Positions 1 to 10,566 of a DNA stretch of 64,000 nucleotides are shown here, one piece after another. The stretch is from Scleropages formosus. Lineage: Eukaryota > Chordata > Actinopteri > Osteoglossiformes > Osteoglossidae. Made by a program: the position numbers and the translations under genes. The DNA lies in NCBI RefSeq assembly GCF_900964775.1, contig NC_041814.1, positions 29,458,998 through 29,522,997 on the forward strand, in the 5' to 3' direction. Below the pieces are notes generated by a model. The model was not told the origin of the DNA, ran no database searches, and saw only the letters and a program-made list of their open reading frames with translations. Each line of letters opens with the position of its first letter. Positions within the stretch are counted from its first letter, which is position 1.

Positions 1-85
1 CAGCTGTATAAATGGACAAATCATTGTAAAACACTTTGTATACAAACCTAATGGTGTCTGTTGCCTTGGAAAAAGTTTTCACTTT
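1..85 (+). repeat. 3' remnant of a tRNA-derived SINE (family T)
   Basis: The stretch opens with the 'cagctgtataaatgg' block that forms the 3' half of the SINE seen whole at 2905-3120 and, reversed, inside every gene unit. It is cut by the window edge and strongly diverged. Family name T is my own label for this window. Confidence 0.5.
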
Positions 86-1039
86 AATGATAAAAAACTG
101 AAACACTGAAGCAAAAGACCAACATTTAAAGAAAAAAATAAAGTGATACAAAGTTTATTATTATTTTATTTTTTTAAATTTCAAATCAATTAGTTGAAAA
201 TGGACTTTACAGTTTTTGTACACATGCAGATTTAATGTTTTTATCTCCATTAATTTCTATTTTTTTCTGGATCTTGAAGGCTATGAGAAAATTAGATTTG
301 TTTCTAAATACCTGTGTGTTGTTTTATGAAGACCACCATGCTCAGCAGGTGGTCTTCATAAGGCTTAACTTGCATGGGGGGGGTAGTGAAGAGCTGTCCA
401 TCGTGGTCTGTCCTGCCCCTGCCCCAGGCCCTGGTTCCACCTTTTCCCAGTTCACAACAGTTAAGAAACTGTTCCAAAGCCCATCATCTCACATAGAAAG
501 TAAACGTGTGCACCACTGCATGTTCGTAGATTTCCAATAGGAAAGGATGTGATGGACGTTTGCTCCTTTGGACCCGTGTAACCTCCCTAACCAAAACTGA
601 AAAGCTATTCCATCCACAACGCAACGCATATTTATACAAACATCACGATTTATTGGATTAGCCGAACGCTGCCGTCGTGTCAAATGTTGGCCTTTTCAGC
701 AGCCGTGAGGTGGGGCCAGTAGACGTTTCCACACCGCATCCTCTCTCTTTCGAAGACACCTGGGACGTCGCTTCACCCTCGTCTATACAGAGAAGGCTCT
801 GCTTGGAAACAGGACGTTTCATAGAGTCATTCTGAGAAGCATTACTGGGCCTTGAACCTACAAACCTGCAGTCGATGAATCAGAACCCCATTTATGAAGC
901 ACATACACACACATACACACTCATAAACACTATATTCTTACTCCTGAGCAGGGCTGACACTAGATTTTTTGCCACCTCTATAAGATAAATGAATCCAGCA
1001 TCACTGGTACTTCTTTCCCCTAAATGAATACAGGTACAA
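86..1039. other. Non-coding flank, no gene recognised
   Basis: I see no exon with domain content or paired splice sites. It is AT-rich at the start, contains the hairpin at 324-361, and has a CA-rich stretch at about 902-930. Open frames here are short and unlike known proteins. Confidence 0.5.
324..361. repeat. Perfect 14-bp inverted repeat, 10-nt loop
   Basis: The arms ttatgaagaccacc (324-337) and ggtggtcttcataa (348-361) are exact reverse complements around a 10-base spacer. The stem would form a tight hairpin or cruciform. It is too short for a normal microRNA precursor. No mobile element was recognised around it. Confidence 0.75.
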
Positions 1040-1245
1040 ATACACACACAATGTCTACAACCACTTATCCCAAGCGGGGTCGCCGTGAACCACAGCCTAA
1101 CCTGGCAACACAGGGTACAGGGCAGGAGGGGGAGGAGACACACCCCGGAGGGGACACCAGTCCATCACAAGGCACCTGAAGCAGGACTCGAACCCCAGAC
1201 CCAGCAGAGAGCAGGCCCCAGCCAAACTTGCTGCACCACCCAGAT
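1040..1245 (-). repeat. tRNA-derived SINE (family O), diverged
   Basis: Read on the minus strand, it has a tRNA-like head with a box B-like ggttcgagtcc motif (plus-strand ggactcgaacc at about 1182), followed by a GC-rich body. It is the most diverged of the family O copies here. Family O is a local label for the SINE best seen at 4178-4404. Confidence 0.7.
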
Positions 1246-2440
1246 ACAAATACATATGTGACAAAATGCTATTATTTTAGATATACATATGCACATATCG
1301 CAAAGGAGGGAAAATCAATTATCTTTCATGTAATCTTTAATGATGACACAAATGTAAATGTGATATATGCACGGAACACAAATTTATGCTGAACTGACCT
1401 GAAGCGGACTGAAAACTAATCTTATTTTCAAGGTCAAATACATTCTTAAGAATTTTTTTTTTATTTAATTGTGCAGACCAACAATTTATTTCAAGAAGGT
1501 TTAAGTATTTTCTCCATAATAGTCTCTAATTTCCCTGTACTTACAAAGGCATTTGCACACCTGGGAAACTTCACAGGAGCAGTTCAAGGAATTTTTCTTT
1601 ACTGAAGAGTACTATGCTGTAGATTTGGACCTGCAACCTTCAGGTTTAAAAGCAGCTAACTTACCAGCTGCCTGCTGGTCTTTAAAAGACTAATGTTACT
1701 TAGAGTGAAATGTGTCATTATCAGTGTTTACATAACATATAAGGCAGCTGATGTTCAATTTTCTTAAAAAAAAGGGGTTTTTTTAAATTTTTTTCATTAA
1801 ACAAGGTTTTTGACCATTTTTTTTCACCAAGATTACAAATTATTGTTAGGATTAAAAGTTTGGTGCCACCAAATTTTGACTCCCCTAAGCAGTCGCCCAG
1901 GTTTGCCGTATTATAAAACTGGCCTTCCTCCTAAAGTCAACGTTTCCACATGATGAGTATGGACTGATCCCGACTCCTGTCGCTTCGGATGGAAATCACC
2001 CCCTGCGTTTTCACCCCTCCAAGGTGGCAGGACCTCCAGCTCGATGACTTTAAGTGGGCAGGACAGCCGACCACAGTCCAGTTTCAACCATTCATGCAGC
2101 GTTGCTCAATTCCCTCAATTAAAGTCACTCAATAAATGCATGCAGGGTTGAGGAAAAAAGCATGTTGTGGTTCAGGGCAGCAGCCACATGGGTTTTGCTT
2201 TCTCCTCAGCTCCAGGTTGGACTGCAGCCTGCCGGAGGTGGCGGGTAAAGTCCTTAGCTGGGTAAGAGCCCCCCCCGGCAGAGAGAACCTGTTTGCCCTC
2301 CAGCTCTTGCTATTTACGAAGAGAAAAAGCATTTGCCCTCTACATAGAGAAACTCATTTCCAGCTCTGTTTTCAGTAACAACCTTATGGTCAGGAGGTCA
2401 CTGTTATCCAGAGCCAATCCCACGAAGCCAAGGGTGCAGT
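1246..2440. other. Non-coding flank with one SINE remnant
   Basis: AT-rich sequence without a recognisable gene. About 1572-1680 is a worn minus-strand family T SINE, identified by the 'ggacctgcaaccttcaggt' block and the 'accagctgcc' end. The part from 1900 to 2440 is less AT-rich and I recognise nothing in it. Confidence 0.5.
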
Positions 2441-2449
2441 CTGGTGAGC

Positions 2450-2868
2450 AGGGTATGATACAGTAGGTTGAATCTGGAAAAGAGTGTATGGTAGGGTGAG
2501 TCTGGGAGGCACAGGGAGTACAGAAGGGCAAATCCAGGAAGGAACTGGTGTTTGGAGGAAAGGGTGAATCCTGGGAGGAAAGGGTGAATGGTAGGGTGAA
2601 TCTAGAGAGGTGTAAAAGCAGGGTAAATTCAGAAGGGAAGGATGTGTGGGAAGGTGAATCTAGAGAGTTGTAAAACAGGGTAAATGCAGAAGGGAATGAT
2701 GTATGGTAGGGTGAATCTCAGAAGCTCAGAGTGTCAATTGGGTAAATTCAGGAGAGAAATGATGTACTGCAGGGTAAATTTGGGAAGGAAAGTTGTATGG
2801 TCGGGTCACTCTAGAGAGGAAGAGGTGTACAACAGGGTAAATGCATAAGGAAAAGGTGTGTGCTCATT
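2450..2868. repeat. Degenerate minisatellite, about 60-bp period
   Basis: The motif 'gggtgaatctagagag' followed by 'cagggtaaattcagaaggga' and 'atgtatggta' recurs about six times with substitutions and small length changes. Each roughly 57-63 bp unit looks like two related half-units (gggtgaat / gggtaaat). The degree of wear suggests an old, non-homogenising tandem repeat. Confidence 0.65.
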
Positions 2869-2904
2869 AGAATCCAAGACACACATTATAGCTCACAGTG
2901 TGTG

Positions 2905-3120
2905 ACACCTGGTAATGTGACGGCTGGAACTGCTCCCTTTGTTCTGAAGGTTGCTGGTTTGAATTCCAACTAGTGCTTCAGTTGCCTTGAACAAGATACT
3001 TACCCTAAACTTAAAAAAAGCTCTATTAAGGGGTAAATAACTTAAGAAATTATTTAGAGTAACGCTGTAAGCCACTTTGGAGGAAAATGTTGAAATGTTT
3101 GTAATTCGTAATTCCACTAA
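2905..3120 (+). repeat. tRNA-derived SINE (family T), plus strand
   Basis: It starts with a tRNA-like head containing 'ggttgctggtttgaattcc' (box B-like), followed by the 'gaacaagatacttaccctaaa' body and a 3' end resembling 'gtaagccactttggag'. This is the forward orientation of the element found reversed at 6912-7116 and in each gene unit. Confidence 0.65.
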
Positions 3121-3481
3121 ATCACAGTAAAGTCAGCAGAGCTATGAATGATCATGCGTACAGTAAGTGTGAGCTGCGAAAATAAACAATGTACTCATCT
3201 AAAAAGAGGTGTGGAAGTCGGTGAGCTCAGTGTGCCAGTGGCATCACTAGGGTCGGTGTCCCCCAGTGCGGTAACTCATGGTGTCACTCCCCCCCCCCGC
3301 CAATGGACCTCATCCCCTACCAGACCATACAGAATCCTTAGTAATGTTTTTCTACTAATGTTACTCATAAATCGTAGTTCCCCCGTATCACTGAATGTAA
3401 TGACAGTAGTAGTAACATAACTAGCAAAATTAAAATTACAGCTTTAAATTACAGTATCAAACACACAGCCTAAATGTATTT
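3121..3481. other. Non-coding stretch, nothing recognised
   Basis: Mixed composition with a short C run near 3289. There is no gene or repeat that I can name. Confidence 0.4.
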
Positions 3482-3692
3482 ACACACACACACTTTCTGA
3501 ACTGCCTGCCCCATACAGGGTTGTAGGGAGCTGGAGCCTAACCCAGCAACTCAGGGCATAAGGCTGGAGGGGGAGGGGACACACCCAGGACGGGACGCCA
3601 GTCCATCACAAGGTACCTCATGCGGGACTCGAACCCCAGACCCACCAGAGAGCAGGACCTGGTCCAACCCACAGCACCACCGTGCCCCCCTT
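3482..3692 (-). repeat. tRNA-derived SINE (family O)
   Basis: On the minus strand it reads head-to-tail as a tRNA-like region with box B, a GC-rich body, and a TG microsatellite tail (plus-strand cacacacacac at 3482). It is nearly full length but diverged from the copy at 4178-4404. Confidence 0.8.
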
Positions 3693-4174
3693 TAAATGTA
3701 TTTACATTTACTAAATTTACATACTTTCATGTGGTTAAAGTGAAAATTCGGTAAGAAAACAATTGAACTTGAAGTAAAAACATTTAAGAACTATATAAAA
3801 ATTATGCTATTTTAACATTATTGATAGAGGTTCACAAATACTAATTACCACAATATTGTAGGTAAAACACCAGAAAATGTGACAAAATCAGCGACTATAA
3901 AACACGAACGGGGACGGAAATGGGTGTGAGCTTGTGGCACGTGGAAAGGAAACCACCTGATTCAAAGCATCACTTGAATTGTAACTGTAATTGTAATTGT
4001 CGTTGTAATTGTAATTGAGTAATGATGAGAGCTGTGAGCGAAGCACATTGGAAGGTTCAAAAAGTGAATGAGCGCAGAGTTTTATCCTTGTAGGAATATT
4101 GATACATGTAAACTGGGCTTTATTACCAAACATGTTCTTGTTCTTGTAACGAACTACAGGGATATTTTAAGAAA

Positions 4175-4177
<3 letters not shown>
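3693..4177. other. AT-rich non-coding stretch with (TGTAAT)n
   Basis: A hexanucleotide-like run of tgtaat/tgtaac lies at about 3978-4016. No gene is recognised; the open frames here are short and cross simple repeats. Confidence 0.5.
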
Positions 4178-4206
<29 letters not shown>

Positions 4207-4404
4207 TTTTCAGAACCGCTTGTCCCAAATGGGGTCATGGGGAACCGGAGCTCACCCGGTAACACAGGGCGTAAGGCCGGAGGGGGAAGGGACACACCCA
4301 GGACGGGACGCCAGTCCGCCGCAAGGCACCCCAAGCGGGACTCGAACCCCAGACCCACCGGAGAGCAGGACTGTGGTCCAACCCACTGCGCCACCGCACC
4401 CCCC
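4178..4404 (-). repeat. tRNA-derived SINE (family O), best copy
   Basis: The minus strand reads tRNA-like box A (tggcgcagtgg), box B (ggttcgagtcc), a GC-rich body, the end 'gacaagcggttctgaaaat', and a long TG tail (plus-strand CA run at 4178-4206). The regular copy and long tail suggest fairly recent insertion. I associate this family with osteoglossomorph fish from memory, which is not proven here. Confidence 0.85.
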
Positions 4405-4438
4405 TATTTTAAGAAACAATAACACCTTTGTGCTGAAA

Positions 4439-4657
4439 CACACACACACACACACCATCTGAACTGCTTGTCCCATACAGGGTCACGGGGAGCCAGAGCC
4501 TAACCCGGCAACACACAAGGTGTAAGGCTGGAGGGGGAGGGGACAGACCCAGGATGGGATGCCAGTCCATCGCAAGGCACCCCAAGCGGGACTCAAACAC
4601 CAGACCCACCAGGAAGCAGGTCCAACCTACTGCGCCACTGTGCCACCGCACCCCATT
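4439..4657 (-). repeat. tRNA-derived SINE (family O)
   Basis: A second near-complete copy in the same orientation, only 35 bp from its neighbour. It starts with a CA run (4439-4455) and ends in the GC-rich tRNA head near 4655. Close spacing suggests insertion into or next to the earlier element's head end. Confidence 0.85.
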
Positions 4658-4689
4658 CCGCGCTGAAACACTGCACAAATATTTCATAG

Positions 4690-5750
4690 ACACTCATTTT
4701 GGTGTCACCCGGTGCGGTCCGCACCCCCAGGACCCCCAGCACCCCCCGCACCCCCCCGGCGACGCCCCCGGATCGCTCCACACATCTCCTCACATGGTTC
4801 CTACGACGAAAAGCTCCTGTTTTTTCCCTCTCGCCATTTGGAGACCTCCACCCACTTACGCCGCCGTTCTTGATCTAAGAGAGCCCTGCTGGACTCATTT
4901 AACTCCAAACGCGCGTTCAGGTGAAGAAAGGCGCCGGTGCAGAACGCGCCGCCGATGAATTAAGGCCTGACACTCATTAAGCGGCGATGGCCTCCGCCGG
5001 CTGGGCGGCGGAACAAACCGCGGTGCGCTCCAAGCGCGGGCTTTCCGTTTTTGATGTCGCGCTCCTCTCCAAGCTTAATGCGACGAGCGCGCCGAGAGTG
5101 CAAACACGTGGGCGGCATAATGCGCTCCCCGTGTCTTATTTGCGAACGCAGGCCCGCTGCAAACTTACTTTGAAAAGCCATCTCTGAAAACAAAACGAGG
5201 GTTTTTTTTCCCCCGCATTCTTTCTCCCAGCATCTGCTCATCACAAGCGAGCACCATCAAACGGCGACGCTTCTCCGAGCTCGACAGCAGTGCGGCGAAA
5301 ACACAGCCGGGCTGCTGTTGGGATCATAGCCAAGTGCAGCGTCGGGGCCAGGTGTCGAGGAGTGAAACGCCATCAATGTCGCCGAACGTAAATCGGCACG
5401 TTACCGTTGTTTTGACTGCCTGCTACAATAACACCGTGGGGGAAGTGTATGTTTTTTTTTTTCGTTATCTTCCAGTACCAGGTCACTCGGCACACCGTGT
5501 CGACAGGCCCATCCGCGCGTGGCCTCGCGCTCGCCGTCGGCACCATTCCAACAAATGCTCCGCATCGTGCCGAGTTATGTCTCGCCGCCAGGTTCCCGTT
5601 CATCATTCGCCGCGGCGCCCCGCTCGTACCCTTCGCCCGCTGGGGGACACATTTGTCGTGCACCGTTTCGCTCGAGGTCGCGAGGAGAGGTCGCAACCTG
5701 ATTATACCAGGGAAAAAAATGAAGGACCCCCCCGTCCCCTATTTCAGTGA
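4690..5750. other. CpG-dense block, possible island or conserved non-coding DNA
   Basis: CpG dinucleotides are abundant here, unlike the AT-rich flanks. Examples are the runs near 4975-5050, 5260-5300 and 5505-5690. Several open frames of 60-138 codons overlap on both strands, as expected when GC-rich DNA lacks stops, and none shows a domain I know. It may be the promoter or regulatory region of a gene outside the window. Confidence 0.45.
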
Positions 5751-5888
5751 ATGATACCTTTGAAAACATCCAATTTAATAAAGTGACTGTTAATACTGAA
5801 AAGTGCAGTAAAACATCTTGCTCTATATTATAAAAGTCTAAAGACGGATTTATAAACCCTCCGATTCTGCCCTGGAATTTCTCAACCC

Positions 5889-6012
5889 AAAGCCTGATAT
5901 TTACATTTATCTATCCGACACCTTTTTCCAAAGCATGTTATGGTGCGAGGTATTCAGGTTTACAGCGATACGGACGTTTACACAGCAGGGTAAGCTTACC
6001 GCATCAATTCAG
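5889..6012 (-). repeat. Family T SINE fragment
   Basis: The 'tttacatttatctatccgacacc' type start and the 'caattcagggtaag' block match family T. The tRNA head is missing. The contig after the assembly gap begins inside the duplicate of this fragment. Confidence 0.55.
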
Positions 6013-6084
6013 GGTAAGCGGGATTGGAACTTGGGATTGTTTTATTACAAGGTTACAGCTCTCACTGTCTCCGTTATATCATTG

Positions 6085-6262
6085 TAGTTTATTCATTTAT
6101 CCGACACTTTTCTCCAGAGCTACTTACCATCATTTATCGTGGGGTAAATTTAGCGGAGCAATTCAAGGTAAAGTACCTTGCTCAAGGGTACTACAGCTGG
6201 AGGTGGAAATCAAACCTTTGGACCCAAAGGCAGGAGCTGTAACCACTATGCTACCAGCTGTC
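6085..6262 (-). repeat. tRNA-derived SINE (family T)
   Basis: It has 'tttattcatttatccgacac' at its 3' end, the 'gtaccttgctcaagggtac' core, and the tRNA-like head near 'aaccactatgctaccagctg'. Nearly complete but diverged. Confidence 0.7.
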
Positions 6263-6439
6263 TGGTCACACCACGAAAACTCATGTTACTTGGAGGGAAA
6301 GGTTGTTCTGCACTTCCAAGACTGTGGTGTTGAATAGGGACCACAAGTGAGACACAGGGACAAAACTTTGAGGAGGTGTCTCCTGATGTCAGTGTCTAGC
6401 AGTATGTTTTTTCTAGTGGATGTGGGCCACCTGAGCTGG

Positions 6440-6585
6440 TTCTGCAGTGGTTGGAGTGCCAGACCTTGCTGTAGTACCCTTGATCATGATACTTGGCTTG
6501 AATTGATGCAGTAAAAATGACCAAACTGTATAAATGAGTAAATCACAGAAAGTCACTTCAGGGAAAAAGTGTCATCTAAAGCAAT
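6440..6585 (+). repeat. Family T SINE remnant, plus strand
   Basis: 'agtacccttgatcatgatac' and 'aactgtataaatgagtaaat' are the forward body of family T. The tRNA head is poorly preserved. Confidence 0.5.
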
Positions 6586-6911
6586 AAATTATATCAAAAC
6601 ACAATACCATTAATGCAATTATTAGCCGCAAACACAAATATTAAACAAAACACTAGAGCAATTTAAATAAATAATTTTTTTTTTCACCCATTTTCAGCAA
6701 CCATTTAACCAGAGCTGCTGGTTGTTCTGATTAAAAGAGAAAAATTTATTTTTTTTTGTCAATTTAAATGCATATATACTTGTCTTAAAAGTTAAAATTT
6801 TATTTTTGCTGAACAGAAAGGACATCAAACCATCTTCCATGAAGATGAAAAATATAAAGACAGCAATAAAGTGCATATGAAACATTGACATGTCACTGTG
6901 GTTAAAAAAAT
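6586..6911. other. AT-rich non-coding stretch
   Basis: Low-complexity A and T runs, for example near 6675 and 6750. The minus-strand open frame of 65 codons is Phe/Lys-rich, as expected of such composition, and I do not count it as a gene. Confidence 0.5.
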
Positions 6912-7116
6912 ATGTTCACATTTATCTGACACTTTTCTCCAAAGTGACTTACACTGTTAAACTACCCACAATTATTCACCCATTTATAAAACTAGGCAAG
7001 TTTATTGAAGCTGCTGAGAGTAAGTATGTTATGCAAAGATACTACAGCTGAAGAAGGTACTTGGACCTCCAACCTTCAAGTCCAAAGGTTGCAGCTGTAA
7101 CATTACGCTACCAGCT
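6912..7116 (-). repeat. tRNA-derived SINE (family T)
   Basis: It contains 'cacatttatctgacactttt', 'ccaaagtgacttacactgtt' and a head ending in 'attacgctaccagct'. It is full length with moderate divergence. Confidence 0.7.
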
Positions 7117-7293
7117 TACACACTTACACACCTTTAAAACAACGTAGAAATTTTTCTAAACTATCCAACACACAGGCACATGGAGACAGGAACATCTTGG
7201 ATCACTGGCTGCCCCCGATGAAGAAGCGAGGGTCAGGTGCAACCTAAGTATAAAGAAAGAGCTGAGAGAAGAAGACCACAGCTACTGTTGACA

Positions 7294-7655
7294 TGACATC
7301 ATTTAGCAAATTCTTTTCTCCAAAGCAACTTCCAACAAGCTCTATGTAGTGTTATGAGCCCACACATCTTATTCACCGTGGTGACTTACACTGCTAGATA
7401 CACTACTTACACTGGGTCACTCATCCATATATCAGAACACATACGCTCTCTGTCACTCATACACTATGGGTGAACCTGAACAGCATGTCTTTGGAGTGTG
7501 GGAGGAAACCAGAGCACCACAAGGAAGCCCATGCAGACACGGGGAGAACGTGCAAACTCCACACAGACTAAGTGGGGATCGAACCAACGCCCTCTGACAC
7601 CACCCAGGTGCCATGATGCAGTAACACTTCACCAAAGCGCCACTCTTTCGTTGGC
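7294..7655 (-). repeat. Old dispersed fish repeat
   Basis: The block 'ggagaacgtgcaaactccac' with 'tttggagtgtgggaggaaac' is a sequence I know as widely dispersed in teleost genomes. The first part (7294-7420) shares the 'ttctccaaagcaactt' motif with family T. I cannot assign a repeat family with certainty. The short open frames on both strands inside it are not genes. Confidence 0.55.
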
Positions 7656-8314
7656 ACACTTACTGAGAAAAGCTCCTTTCTGTGTTTCATTTAGTGTTTC
7701 TTACACTGTATCTTTGTTTTTAACGAAACACGTCGTAAGAAGAGCCCACACCGCCTCACACCTGGTCACTCCCTGAACTCCCTGAACTCAACAAGCACCA
7801 GCGTGTCACAAATAAAAAGCGGTTATTAGGTGATGTGCTGCTGAGGAAAAATCTTTGATCAGGATGTTGGTGTCCAATGTCATGGTCCAACATCAAACCC
7901 TGGGTCGTATTTGGGGATTTAATTTAGAGCGCTTCCTTAAACACCACCAGGTGTGCGAAAAGTGGATATGGTGGGGTACACGCGCAATGGACATCCACAG
8001 CGGACGCACACACCGGACGCACACTGGACGCGCACAGTGGACGCACACACTCCCCCGGGACTGAACGGATCGTCCCTTGCGCCTGCATTTGTCATCGTTC
8101 TCTGGCAGATCCATTTAACCTGTGCACGGCCTCCGGAGTCACATGAGAGATGGACGTCATTAATCTTGTGTTTTTTTAAGGGTTTTAAGGTCTCCTCCAG
8201 GTTTGTTTGTGTGAAGATCCAGGATGTCTGCAGTGCCCGGAATTCGAGTTACTGGGTAATTTCTGTTGCTGTTCCTTTTTCCCGAGTCTTCAGCCAGCGG
8301 GACCACTTCTCAAC
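7656..8314. other. Non-coding flank with a small GGACGCACAC repeat
   Basis: At 7985-8055 the decamer-like unit 'ggacgcacac' occurs about five times with changes, a tiny minisatellite. I see no gene in the remainder. Confidence 0.45.
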
Positions 8315-8480
8315 ATTACTCTCTTTTACTCTGTTATTTCCCCATTAACACATTTGGTTGGTTTTCACTGGTTCAGGGTAAGTACCTTGATCAAGGGTAC
8401 AACAGCAGGAGCTGGGATTCAAAGTCAAGTAGTCCGATGGCAAAATGATGCCCCTAACCACTGCGCCACTTGCTGCCCCA
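8315..8480 (-). repeat. Family T SINE, diverged
   Basis: The core 'gtaccttgatcaagggtaca' and a head end near 'ccactgcgccacttgctgcc' identify it. The 3' third is hard to follow. Confidence 0.55.
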
Positions 8481-9109
8481 AACCTGCCCCATGGAATCAG
8501 TCTGCTGATGGCTTTACTCAGGTGTGTATGATGGCTTGGGGCTATAGAACAAGAATGACCCCCCTCCACCCACCCCCACTGACGAAGAAACACTTCACTG
8601 GTTGGCTTTAAGGTTGAAGTGTTTAGTACACTAGATGCCTTTTTTTTTATTCTTTTCTTTCTTCTTCCTCTTCTTCTTTCCACCCTTTCCTGGGGTTAAT
8701 TTGTCACAGGAATGGCTGCGCCGTTGCCCCAAACTCTAATACCTCTTGAGAGATAATAAAGAAGATGACAGATGCCTCGAATCGCCAGTTTCCATGGCGA
8801 TGCTGCTGTTGTTCGCCTGTGATCTCTGACTCCTTCCCTGTCCGCTACTGAGCAATAACAAAACAGTCCATCAAGATACAGATAAATAAACAAAACGCGG
8901 CAGGAACGCGGCACAAAAGAAAGCGTGGGATCTGTGCCATGCGTTTCCCTCCTTTTCCATACCTGAAGTTCATTTTTTTTTTGCTGTGCCTGCACAACCC
9001 CGGCACGCGGCGGCTGCCTTTTATATCCTCGGCGCCTGTCGTAATGAAATGCAAAACAATTCACCTTCAGATTACAGAGTATCATTGGCATGCGCCAGGC
9101 TAATTCGCA
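8481..9109. other. Non-coding stretch, nothing recognised
   Basis: Includes a pyrimidine-rich run at 8638-8690 (T-rich then CTT repeats). The minus-strand 142-codon open frame shows no domain I know. Confidence 0.4.
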
Positions 9110-9760
9110 CAAATTAGCCGGCAAAGCGATTCATCCTTGGGTACGAGGGGAAAACAAAAGGCGCTTCATTACTCGCTGCTGCTTGGAGCCTTGCCCTCCT
9201 CATTTCGTTTGCTCCTTTGCTTGCACGTCCGCTTTGGCTGAGGCCCGCGAAGGCGAGCTCGTTCTCGTCTCGCCCTCCTTTCGTTTGGCTCGGGGCGCAC
9301 GCCGCGCACCAACAAAGGAAATCAAAGGGCCCGGCCCCTGCTGAAGGAACGCGTCGATGGCATCGCGTCGCTTTGTTTTGCGTAGGCCCCCGGCTCATCT
9401 GTCCGCCTTTTCTCTTTCGTGCGCGCTTTTCGGTCGCTGCTCAGAACAAATAAACGGCGAACAACAAGCCGTCTTAGCCATTGCAACGCAGGTACCCGAA
9501 AAATAATAATAGCCCCTCGAGTGGACCTTTGATGTCCGGCTTAATGAGGAGGATGACAATGGAGTTGTCTCCGAGCCATGTCATTATGCATGCAGAAGAG
9601 CCGGCGCCACGGCGGAACTTTTCGAGTGGCCAATCAGAGGGCCCACCTGGCAGATTGTTCGAATCGTATGGGTCGCTTTGACAGCGACATCAATGCGCTG
9701 CTGAATAACAAACGAACGGGGACGGTAACGTGCACTACTGAGTTAAAAGCAATTAAAGGG
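9110..9760. other. CpG-rich, possibly conserved regulatory block
   Basis: This part is CpG-rich and low in repeats. It carries TAAT cores, an inverted CCAAT setting (gtggccaatcagag near 9628), a cacctg E-box near 9650 and a TTTGACAG site near 9676, a mix typical of vertebrate developmental enhancers. No exon was recognised. The reading as a regulatory block is inference from composition only. Confidence 0.35.
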
Positions 9761-9901
9761 CTTTGAAAGGGACTCGGAGAGGAGGCACGATCAGGAAAAG
9801 ATTGGCGTACTCTACTCTCTGTGCTGTGCGGCCCAAACAGCAGGGATTTTGAAAGAGAAGGGATTCATTCATCACCCCCCTGTTACAGACATGTGTGACG
9901 T

Positions 9902-10132
9902 ACACATTTTTACATTGAGATGACATCTTTCACCAAAGCGACTTACAATGTCAAGGAAAGACTTATCACAAGCTTACATTTATTTACCCATTTTTATAGC
10001 TGGGTAGTTTTAAATGGACCTAATTAGGGTGAGTACCTTGCTCGAGGGTATTACACATGGAGGTGAGAATCATACCTGCAACCTTTGGGCAAAAAGGAAG
10101 CAGCTCTAATCACTACGCTACTAGCTGTCCCT
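9902..10132 (-). repeat. tRNA-derived SINE (family T)
   Basis: It reads 'ccaaagcgacttacaatgtc', 'agtaccttgctcgagggta' and a tRNA-like head ending 'cactacgctactagctgtcc'. It is complete. Confidence 0.75.
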
Positions 10133-10457
10133 TCTTTTTTGGACTCGTGACAATGCTGTCAAATTTTGTGCATGATGCTCATGAAGGAATCAGACCTGGC
10201 TTCTCTTACGGTTAGAGGCAGTACGTTAATTAATGTGCAAAGTGATGTAAAAGCAGCACCTTGCAAGGAAGTGAGCGTCATCCGTGAAACGTTTTTCAAT
10301 TGTGCAAAGTTGCAGGAACAAACATGGTTCTGTATCTGAAAACTGTTCTGTATCTGAGAGTTTTTTTTTTTTTTTTTAATCTGCATTGGGAATAGAAGAA
10401 CAATGAAATTCCTTACGTCTCATTATATGTTTAGCTTTTCTTAATAAATATATGCAT
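10133..10457. other. Non-coding stretch with poly-T
   Basis: Contains a T run at about 10363-10378. Nothing else is recognised. Confidence 0.4.
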
Positions 10458-10560
10458 GCACACACATACACACGCTGTCTGAAGCTGCTTGTCCCAAGCA
10501 GGGTCATGGTGAGCTGGAGCCTGGCCCAGCAGCACAGGGACTCACCCAAGCTGGGGTGGC
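10458..10560 (-). repeat. Family O SINE, truncated
   Basis: It keeps the CA-rich tail and the 'cttgtcccaagcagggtcat' end of the element; the tRNA head is missing. It abuts the decayed unit tail that begins at 10567. Confidence 0.65.
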
Positions 10561-10566
10561 ACCTGA

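Noticed and set aside
2450-2868. CRISPR-like array
   Set aside because: The units are degenerate, without constant repeats or unique spacers, and the DNA is vertebrate.
4178-4404. tRNA genes
   Set aside because: The box A and box B motifs on the minus strand here and in similar places belong to SINE heads. No cloverleaf tRNA was found.
5334-5750. 138-codon plus-strand frame in the CpG block
   Set aside because: Several frames are open at once because of GC content. None resembles a known protein and no splice structure supports one.
8696-9124. 142-codon minus-strand frame
   Set aside because: No domain or leader is seen, and in the duplicate at 35.5-35.9 kb small indels change the frame. 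It is probably chance.
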